From the NCBI GenBank assembly GCA_020152595.1, contig JAIGNY010004486.1:1266001-1330000 (forward strand): a stretch of 64,000 nucleotides of DNA. The letters run 5' to 3'. Of this stretch, positions 13,501-24,800 are shown piece after piece; the stretch's first letter is position 1; each line of letters opens with the position of its first letter. This stretch comes from Chiridota heheva. Lineage: Eukaryota; Echinodermata; Holothuroidea; Apodida; Chiridotidae. The notes under the pieces were generated by a model. It did not search any database. It was not told the DNA's origin and worked only from the letters and a program-made list of their open reading frames with translations. The translations under genes were made by a program, and so were the position numbers.

Positions 13501-16500
13501 TTGGATAAATATGATGTATGTGTTTTATACTGTGGCTACCCCAGGTGTGTGTATATAGTATTAATATACTCATTCATAATATCTGAAGAACTGTTCTTAT
13601 TGGATAAATGTGATGTATGTGTTTTAGACCTCGTGGCTACCCCAGGTGTGTGTATATAGTATTAATATACTCATTCATAAAATATGAAGAACTGTTCTTA
13701 TTGGATAAATATGATGTATGTGTTTTATACCTCGTGGCTACCCCAGGTGTGTGTATATAGTATTAATATACTCATTCATAATATCTGAAGAACTGTTCTT
13801 ATTGGATAAATGTGATGTATGTGTTTTAGACCTCGTGGCTGCCCCAGGTGTGTGTATATAGTATTAATATACTCATTCATAATATCTGAAGAACTGTTCT
13901 TATTGGATAAATGTGATGTATGTGTTTTAGACCTCGTGGCTGCCCCAGGTGTTTGTATATAGTATTAATACACTCATTCATAAAATATGAAGAACAGTTC
14001 TCATTGGATAAATGTGATGTATGTGTTTTAGACCTCGTGGCTGCCCCAGGTGTTTGTATATAGTATTAATACACTCATTCATAAAATATGAAGAACTGTT
14101 CTCATTGGATAAATGTGATGTATGTGTTTTAGACCTCGTGGCTGCCCCAGGTGTTTGTATATAGTATTAATATACTCAATTATAGAATCTGAAGAACTGT
14201 TCTCATAGGATAAATGTGATGTATGTGTTTTAGACCTCGTGGCTGCCCCAGGTGTTTGTATATAGTATTAATATACTCATTTATAGAATCTGAAGAACTG
14301 TTCTTATTGGATAAATGTGATGTATGTGTTTTAGACCTCGTGGCTACCCCAGGTGTCTGTATATAGTATTAATATACTCATTCATAAAATCTGAAGAACA
14401 GTTCTCATTGGATAAATGTGACGTATGTGTTTTAGACCTCGTGGCTGCCCCAGGGTTGCTTTTTCCTGGAAGTTGAATCCAACCAGGGATACTTTTATAG
14501 ACGTTATCACAATTGATGTTTGCATGAAAACTTGCGCAGTGGGTTATGTTTTTGAGCAATGTATACACAGATCTTTGTTTTTTGTTTTTATTTCTTTCGC
14601 ATTCAACAAACATCGATAAAATCATGATCACTTACAGTAAATATAAAACACGTTTTCAATAACAAAATTTTATGGAAGGAAAATACAACTTTGGATTTTC
14701 ACGGTTTAACGGTTTTTGAAAAAACGTAAAATCAAGTATATTTATAAACATAAGTAGCCGATTAAAACCGGTCTACCGTGAAACTTTAGGTAGACGACAC
14801 ATGTGCCATACCAATAAATACAAGCAAGACAATGTAGCAGGCAAACACTTAATAGTGAAATTAGAAAGATGTGAATTGGTTAATGGAGGCCAGTTGTTAG
14901 AGGCAGCACAGCAGAAAGGGAACTGCTGCAGCAGATAAAAGGTGAAGATTTGGTAGCCTGTGAACTACAATATCACAAGAATTGTTTTCAGGATTATACA
15001 CGATTCCTTGGCAAGACCAGTAAGTCAATAACTGACATAGAGAATGGCTCCCTTAAACAGTACCTCATGCCAAGTTACATGAATGTACACCATTCATAAC
15101 TTTAAGTTATGAAAACTTTAACCAAAACTTTAACCCGACAAATATTTTCATTGTTATGCAAATACATTAATTAGTATGCACACACAACCTTCCAATCATG
15201 CTCATTTGATCAGTACCCATGTCCTCTGCCACTGTGCCAAGTCACATGAATGTACACCATTCAAACCTTAACCCGAAGTTATATAAATGATTGGTGAGTG
15301 ACTTTTGTTGTTTTTCCAACCCTGACCCAAACAAAGCACAGTAACAGCTTGAATTCCATCATTGACTTATACTGTTATAGAAACCTGGTTTAGGACACCC
15401 AGTGCTAAATATCAAAACAAACTTACCATTCCAAACAGGGTCGTCAATTATAATTTTCTCTTTCTCCACACTAGTACCACTAGTTGTAATAGGACTTGTT
15501 CCAGCTGCTATACTACCATTTCCGTTCGTAGGAGGTGGTTCAACCACAGCGGCTGTGGGTGGTGGCTGGGGAGCAGACATCTCTCTGATGTCATACACGG
15601 GTTGACGAAGATCATGCGGGCCATGTGCAAAGGCGCAATGTGGTCCATTCTTGACACAATGGCCCCGTGCATCTGTTTCATGTACACAGGTTCCTGTTTT
15701 GTAATACCTTAAGTGATAACGACGCTCTGTGTCTCCAGTGTTGCGGTGTAAATATTGACATCTGGAAAGAAAAGATAGAATACACAACAAGATGCATTAT
15801 TTTCCAATCAAAAGTATTTTTTATTTTCTTAACAAAATTGCTTTCAGATATCTTTGTATTTTATTTTAAATATCATGAAGCATACATTCCAAATTTATTT
15901 TAACTCTACAAAAAACATATAATACCGGTCTTCAAATATGGGTGGGCAATAGGTAGTGGACTAAACTTTATATGTAAGGCTAAGAGCGAGCACCCTGCTC
16001 ACACAAACACTGTCTCTATTGTTCAGACACTCCCAAGACTCACTTCTCCATTGTGACAAAAACCATAAATGAATTCTCTTATTCCTCCAAAAAGTTGTTC
16101 TCTATTACTACCCAAAGGACAACCTTAATGATCAAAACACTTGCTCTCTATTACTATCCAAGGGACAACCTTGATGATCAAACAGTTGTTCTCTATTACT
16201 ATCCAAGGGACAACCTTGATGATCAAACAGTTGTTCTCTATTACTATCCAAGGGACAACCTTGATGATCAAACAGTTGCTCTCTATTACTATCCAAGGGA
16301 TGACCTTGATGATCAAACAATTGTTCTTTATTACTATCCAAGGGGCAACCTTGATGATCAAAACAATTGTTCTCTATTACTATCCAAGGGGCAACCTTGA
16401 TGATCAAACAGTTGCTCTCTATTACTATCCAAGGGGCAACCTTGATAATCAAACAGTTGTTCTCTGTTACTATCCAAGGGACAACCTTGATGATCAAACA

Positions 16501-19500
16501 ATTGTTCTCCATTTCTATCCAAGAGACAACCTTGATGATCAAACAGTTGCTCTCTATTACTTTCCAAGGGACAACCTTGATGATCAAACAGTTGCTCTCT
16601 ATTACTTTCCAAGGGACAACCTTGATAATCAAACAGTTGCTCTCTATTACTTTCCAAGGGACAACCTTGATGATCAAAACAGTTGCTCTCTATTACTATC
16701 CAAGGAACAACCTTGATGATCAAACAGTTGCTCTCTATTACTATCCAAGGGACAACCTTAATGATCAAACACTTGCTCTCTATTACTATCCAAGGGACAA
16801 TCTTGATGATCAAACAGTTGCTCTCTATTACTATCCAAGGGGCAACCTTGATGATCAAACAGTTCTTCTCTATTACATCCAAGGGGCAACCTTGATGATC
16901 AAACAGTTGTTCTCCATTACTATCCAAGAGACAACCTTGATAATCAAACAGTTGTTCTCTATTACTATCCAAGGGGCAACCTTGGTGATCAAACACTTGC
17001 TCTCTATTACTATCCAAGGGACAACCTTGAAGATCAAACAGTTGCTCTCTATTACTATCCAAGGGACAACCTTGATGATCAAACACTTGCTCTCTATTAC
17101 TATCAAACAGTTGCTCTCTATTACTATCCAAGCAACTTTGATGGACAACCTTGGACAAACACCTCAAACACTATTACTATCCAAGGGACAACCTTGGATC
17201 AAACAGTTGTTCTCTATTAATGATCAAACAGTTGCTCTCTATTACTATCCAAGGGACAACCTTGATGATTACTATCTATTACTATCCAAGGGACAACCTT
17301 GATGATCAAACAGTTGTTCTCTATTACTATCCAAGAGACAACCTTGATGATCAAACAGTTGCTCTGTATTACTATCCAAGGGGCAACCTTGATGATCAAA
17401 CAGTTGCTCTCTATTACTATCCAAGGGACAACCTTGATGATCAAACACTTGCTCTCTATTACTATCCAAGGGGCAACCTTGATGATCAAACAGTTGCTCT
17501 CTATTAATATCCAAGGGACAACCTTGATGATCAAACAGCTGCTCTCTATTACTATCCAAGGGGCAACCTTGATGATCAAACAGTTGTTCTATATTACTAT
17601 CCAAGGGACAACCTTGATAATCAAACAGTTGTTCTCTTTTACTATTCAAGGGACAACCTTGATGATCAAACAGCTGTTCTCTATTACTATCCAAGGGACA
17701 ACCTTGATGATCAAACAGTTGCTCTCTATTACTATCCAAGGGACAACCTTAATGATCAAACAGTAGCTCTCTATTACTATCCAAGGGACAACCTTGATGA
17801 TCAAACAGTTGTTCTCCATTACTATCCAAGGGGCAACCTTGATGATCAAAACAATTGTTCTCTATTACTATCCAAGGGGCAACCTTGATGATCTCGCAAA
17901 TATGCCAATGTGAACAAAATACAACTTTTGAAGAGAAGTCTTTTAATTTTGCAGGAAGTTATATATTTGGTTTCTGAAAGCTCCAAGATTGATCTCTCAT
18001 CATCTGTGACTTTGTAATGCCTATTATCTTAATTCCATTGTTTGACGATTAACTGATGGTGTCAGTTGTACTGCTTTAGAGTCCAGAAGTATTTATTGTA
18101 CAGCATCAGATATATAGACCTAGAATTGTAAGGTAAAGATGTACTTATCTATTGCTATTGAATTAGCTTTTTAAGTTGACATTTTTTAATTACAAGAACA
18201 AAATTTTAGCATAAAATTAGGAACCGAAACGAAATTTTGTAACACATTCTCATCATGTTCAAAATATAAAATTTAAGTGACTAATCAGAGCCCTAGGAAA
18301 CTAACAAATATACAAATATAGCCAAACCAAACTTCACATATCATAGTATGGCATGTTACATTCTGTGTTAAACTTTTGGACGGCTTGGTCCGTTACATTT
18401 TCTATGGCAAGAAAAGAGTATGATATACAAAGTTGAAAATATTTCTTGTTCTTGAAACATACATGGCTTCACTGTCTATCTAACAAATAAGGCTCTTGAG
18501 ACCATTGATGTAATTTTGTATGTCCTTTGTGAGAATGATTATAAAACAACACACCTTAAAGTTGTTTGCAAAAAGTTTGAAAGTTTTTTTTTACTAATTT
18601 CAAGACTATACTGTGATTGGTATTATATGTATCCTCAACATAATGAACAATGTTTAAAGTCATGCTATGTTTTTTCAACCCTGTAGAACAATTCTTGTAG
18701 GTAAGTTTCTTATCAAACAAATTTGAAAACAAGTAAACAATTTTAATTTCATTTTCACATTCAAAATAAATTAAATAACTTTATTTAATGTAATGCAACC
18801 TTAGCATAGAACAATACACCATGCACACAGGGTTGGAAAAACCACTCACCATGTAGGCGAACAAAAAATCATTGTGGCGCGGTACTCGCCACACTTTATA
18901 CATCCCCCCCAAGTTTGGCTCATGACCTTTTTTGTATTTTTTTGTATTATTTTCCAATCCTGCATGCACATGAAAAGTTAAGCAGGAAGCAAACAATCTT
19001 GAATTCAATTGATGTTTTAAGATAAATACACAGATCTAAAGATTAATACCACATTTCCCTACAACTAAAAAAAAATATATATATTATTATTTAATACATT
19101 TGATAAATCAAAATGTATCCTTTACATTCAATCATGAGGGTATAGTACACTATCTTATCAAATGAATAAATCAAAGTACATTTCTGGCTGGGAATAGATT
19201 TGGAAGAAATTTTCCTCACAATATTTTAGAGTTTCATGACCTAGGGTCGGAGGATTTTCAAGAAAGAAGAAAAAATGAACAAAATTTAAGGATTTGCAGC
19301 TTACCAATAATAACCCCTATAGTTCTAATGGCTTACACCTCAATGCAGGTTTCTGTACATTAATGAAAGATGATGATAATGATGTCTTCACCTAAAAAAA
19401 CAAGTCTTTGCAACTGTTTCTGGCCAGGCCTACATCAACGATAATGCCTGCTACGTGGATTCCAACAATTTATCAAAATGTGCAGAATTAGTCAACACAA

Positions 19501-21672
19501 CCCGAACTAATGATAGTTTTATTAAAAAGCACAAAAAAAATTTGGATACAAGATAACAAATTACTTGGTAAATTAATGAATAGCACACAAAGATGTGAAA
19601 CAAGTGATATTTAAAAATAGATATGGCTAATGGGCTATGGAAAATTATGCCATCGTGATAAATTATTTCAAATCTCTTAATTGAATTTGTGACCACTGGT
19701 CAAGTATGTAAGTATGTATGTTACGCCGAAAATCTTCTGCATGGAGCCTAACTAGTTTGACGAAATTTGGCGTATTTTTCTCTCAAATTTATAAAGAAAT
19801 ACATTAAAATGATACAGTGGTATGAACAAAACTGAATGAATAACAAGGTTTTTAAAAGTTCTGGCATAGATCTTTGGAGTGGAGAAAACAAACTTTCCAC
19901 TGTGCCCGCTTTTGTGGCTTGGTACGAAATATGTTGCATCTGGATACCATATTACAGCATCCGGATACCAAAATTCACATTTTCCCGATTTGTACCTAAG
20001 GAGAAATTCGTTTTTGAACGTTTTTTGCAGAGAATGGATTGTTAAGGAATTTTTCTTGCAATTTTTGTAAGTTTCATGACCAGCAATGCAAGAATCAAAC
20101 TTCAACAAAGTTTGAGGTTTATAGGCCATACTTGAAATGTCAACTATAGTAGTCATTAGTGTTAGCCTGCATGGGAAAAGAAAAAAGAGAAAAAATGGAA
20201 AAATTTGAAGCCATTCTAAAAGCCGTGATGGACTTTAACCCTTACTCTACCAGGGCTTTAAAAATAGCGACCCCAATTTTCGTAAAAAAAATTTCATATG
20301 CATTTTTGACAACTTTCCTTTCATTTTCTTTCGATACAAGTTTGGTTGGAATAGATGCTAAGATATTTATCTTTTGAGTAATTAAAACCAATTTAGGAAA
20401 TATTGGACAAAATTATGCAAATTAAGCAATTTTTGGCTAAATTTGGTCAACAAATAGTTAATCTTTGCAGAAGTATAACTTCTTGTCAGTATTGAAAACA
20501 GAGATTTGTGTAACATATTTAGATTCTTTTTCAAATTTCCTTTCTAATGATACTAATCTATAATTTTTAGAAAGAAAGGAAAGATGAAAACACATCAAAA
20601 ATGATAAAAGTCAAACATCCCCTGGAAGCTGCAGCATAAAAATAATTAGGCAGTGGTCACGGCGAGACTCGAACCCAGAGTGCTCACACGCTAGTCGCGT
20701 ACATTTCCCCTGCACCACGTCATCGTTCAAATTGGATAGGTGTAATTTTATTCTTATTCGATAGGTTCTAAATAGAGAGGGGTATGCCTTTATTCATATA
20801 TCAAATGAAAGGAAATTTAAAGTGCTTTCGAGCGGCGGTTCAATAAAGCATGTGTGATGTACAGTTTGGGTTACGCAATTTTTTGGAAAAAACGGGTCAA
20901 AAATGGCAGAAATTCTTGAAGTTTTGAAGAATTTTCTCCAGAACAAAAGATTTGCCGCAGGGATTATAAAAATTATACCAGAAACCAATACTATCATGTC
21001 TTAGGACTTGCTTGTTTGATTTTGAAGCAAAAATGTGATCTTAAAATTATCGTAAGATGTAAAAGAGAAAAATAAAAAAATTGTAAATTTTTCAGCAATT
21101 ATTGAGTTTTACCTTTTTTCGATGTAATTTTTCAATAAATTATGTAATATGACCCCTATGAAAAAGTTTCATTTTGTGAAAAAAATATCCGAGTACTTTA
21201 AAATGATACCAAGATTACTCTTATAGGACTGTGGTAAAGTCCCGATTTTATTTTTAGAAAAAGGTGGTTTGAAAACGGCGATACTATCGCCGCGTGGTAG
21301 AGTAAGGGTTAAAGCACTGCCATTTATTTGCATCCATCAAATTCATTGTCAAATTAAAATTAAATGATTGCTTGGTACCAAGCCACAAAAGTTATCTGGC
21401 AACCCTGTATTGATGTGCTTCTTCATGACGTCATTGTGGACATTTCTGTTTTTTTGCAAATTGCTGGGCTTCGCATGTCTATTGGGGTGACAATTAATTG
21501 CTTGTACATCTCATCAGAAAAAAATTAAACATACCGTAGCTTATAAAGAAAGATGGGAGACTGTGGCATGTGAGTTGAGTAAAAAATGTGATTAAGATTC
21601 GCAAGTGGTCAAAAGATGAATTTTCATATACGATTCGGGAATCGCGCTGGGAAAGTGACCCACGTTGTTATA

Positions 21673-21744
<72 letters not shown>

Positions 21745-21787
21745 GTATGTATACATACATACATACATACATACATACATACATACA

Positions 21788-21848
<61 letters not shown>

Positions 21849-24800
21849 TAGTATATAGGTTGCCATAACGCTGGGAACGCCTAAGTATGTGTTCACATAC
21901 CCAAACAGATAAGATTTCCTAATATACCAATTAGGGTATGTATCCATGTTCACTGAAAAAGTTGCACCACCCACTAAACAAAAGTCAATGGAATTTAACA
22001 CGTCTCCAAAAAAGTTCCTAGATTTTTCTGGGAGACTTTATTTTCGATATCAAAATCAATCCCCTTCTCACTGAAAATTTAAACACACTTACTTCAGTTT
22101 GTTTCCAATTGCAGTTGTTAATATCGGACAAAAACAACAACGATAAATGGTCAAAATTCAAAGGAAAGGAGAAAAAGACAACTTTTTCCTCCGTTTTTTC
22201 AAAATCGTGAAACGCTCTGAACAATACATGTAATGCCGGCGTATGTACATGTGCGTGCACAAATAAAATGTATTACACCTCTAAATTAGCATGAGCACTA
22301 TCTTAAATATCGTACCCTCGTGGCGCGTATGTACACATATGGCATTACACGCATTGGAATTGTAATGCTCAAACAGTGCAATCCAATTCCTGTGCTTTAT
22401 ATACGCCCGTGAAAAAAGCCAGTAAGTTGTTCTTTCTCTAATTCGCGTACGAGCAACAATGCTTAGTGTAGAAAATTCAATTCTATGCAGGAATTTGACT
22501 GTAAAAGACCACTGAGCCAAAACAAAAGAAAATAAGGTTTTTGACCCATTTCTAGTAATAGGTTTTACTCAGTGATATCATTTGATTCAGGGGTCGTCTC
22601 CTTAATATGGAGGACTAAATTTTTCGTGTTTACAAGGTAAGGAAATAAGTTGGTAGCCATTGGAAGTAAAATTTTGTTGTTTCAGTGACATTACATATCC
22701 GTTGCATAATGGCCCATAGCACTGTATTGACTAGTTATTATACACATCCTTCAGTACAGGTTGACATTGAGATTGCCGTACGAGGGTTGTTATAAATTAG
22801 GTACAATTTGTTTTTTAATTCACACACAGTAGAATATTGATGATTGAAAAAAACTTACTTTTTGGATATTCTTAGACCAATTAGTCTAAATAATACACTT
22901 TTCCAAAAAACTATACCTAAATCTTTACCTATTTAACACCACGACAAGATTAAGTTCTACGATTCGATGTTTTGGTCGCCATCTTTCTTAGTCATTGCAT
23001 GTTTGTGATCAACTATTCAAATGTCCGCAAATAAGTTTTAGGATGTTCCAATAAACTGCAGGTTGATTTTTCGCTGACAATTATTTTGGTTCCTATAATT
23101 TTATTAAAGTTTTAGTATAAAAACTGTGCGAAAACAAATAAAACACCAAGAAATGTTTTGATTATATACTTGTACTTTAAAAGTATTATCTTAAAAAAAA
23201 ATTCTCAAATAATCTAAAACATATTATCTTAATTTTTTTCCTCAAATAATCTAAAACATATTACCCCTGTTAAAATGTTATAGCCCTGATAGCAGTGTTC
23301 TGAACTTTGGAGAGCTTGTCAGAAGATTTTTACGGAATGTAGAGTAGCCCAGTAAATACTTTGATAAAAGTAACTAAATCAACGTTAAAAACAGTTTTTG
23401 AAGAAATAGATGGGCTTCAAACATAATGAATAAGCATTGTGGGCGAAAAAAAAGAGGTAAAAATGGTTTCGTTTTCACAAAAATCTTAAAAATAAGATTT
23501 TCCTGTTTCAACTCGAGCCAAGGCTTACAGCAGGGTAGCTTATATGTTTTTGTAGTATCCTCGGACGGCCAGCAATCACTTACGGCAGCCATACTAACAC
23601 GGCTGTCATCAGTCCGACAGTACTACGGGGGAGTATAGTAACTAAATCTAATTTTGGGCACCCCCTAATTTCCTGCACTACATAATATGTTCGATTCCAC
23701 CTAGTTTAGCAACCAATTTCAAACAATCTGACTTACGAGCTAAAACTTACATTCAAAATCGTAAAAGTGACGCTTCCTGGGGTAAGGGAGACAAATATTT
23801 CTTACTTAAAATGCAATATAACTCACATCCTAAAAGATATTTTCCATTAAAAAATTACTGGTCCAGTTGAGCCAATAAAAACAGCAATTTTTTCTTCTCA
23901 CTCCAACACACACATCCATCTGCTATCACTGACGTTAGGATAAAGGACGTTTTATTATGTAATGATGGCCTAAGCTATGAAAAATAGTTTAAACAAAGGT
24001 CACATCGGGTTCAAAACTGATGAATATATAAGAGCTTAAACTTTAACCTAAGGCTATGACAATACAAAGGTTCATTTCCATCCCGCGATAGGGGTTAAAT
24101 TTGTATATTTTCTTATAGTATTCTTACTTAAATGAATAATATGTAAGTGTTAATGCACAAAAAAAAGATATTAAAGAAACAAATGAAAGGTCTAGGTAGA
24201 TTCTTTTTACCAGATATCACTAAAAATGAGTTATTGAATCAGAACGTGTTTTAGTGAGATTGCTTGTTGATCTTTTCCCCCTATTGTAAAGACTCGGAAG
24301 AGTGATTTTTGATCTTTTTTTTTGACGTTTTATTATTTTATATATGTTAACTGTTTGAAAACAACATTTTGCATACTGCTTTAGAAGGACTTCAAGTTTT
24401 CCTTATTGATAATAGCAAAAGCCAAAGTGCGCCATTGGATTTTGGAGGTCGGGGATCCGGGAATCTTGTGGTGCACGGCGACGTAACAATGCTTTTTTGA
24501 AGATCTCAAACTTCAGTCAAAACAAACAGTCAGTTACCATTGCAGTCAATGGGAAAAAAAACTTCTTTTTTTTCCATTTTTTAACAAATACTGGACAGAA
24601 TTTATTTTTCTTCACAAATGTTGTGTATAAATAATAGTTTCCAACATATATGAGTACCATTAATTTTCGCTGACTGGCTAAGGCGACAGAAGTTTTCATA
24701 AAAAAATATCGCATAAACTGTAATGATAAAATTTCCCCTCCCAACTTAGCAAAACCGTACTGAGCCCGTACACGGTTACGTCTCTCCGACCTCGAGAATG

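Larger units (their letters stand above)
19909..21391. mobile_element. Inverted-repeat element enclosing the piggyBac-like copy
   Basis: The 17-base sequence cttttgtggcttggtac (19909-19925) recurs as an exact inverted copy at 21375-21391. The left arm (about 19970-20170) resembles arms of the inverted-repeat element at 31664-32786, including ATTAGTGTTAG followed by CTGCAT. The element class is unknown. Confidence 0.45.

Noticed and set aside
16132-17766. Long open frames (up to 311 codons) across 16-17.8 kb on both strands
   Set aside because: They follow directly from a 45-bp repeat without stops; equally long frames exist on the opposite strand.
18822-18975. Small foldback element
   Set aside because: The inverted ends are imperfect and no target duplication was seen; mentioned only in the region note.
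20648-20725. Functional tRNA gene
   Set aside because: A and B boxes are present but the acceptor and anticodon stems do not pair properly.
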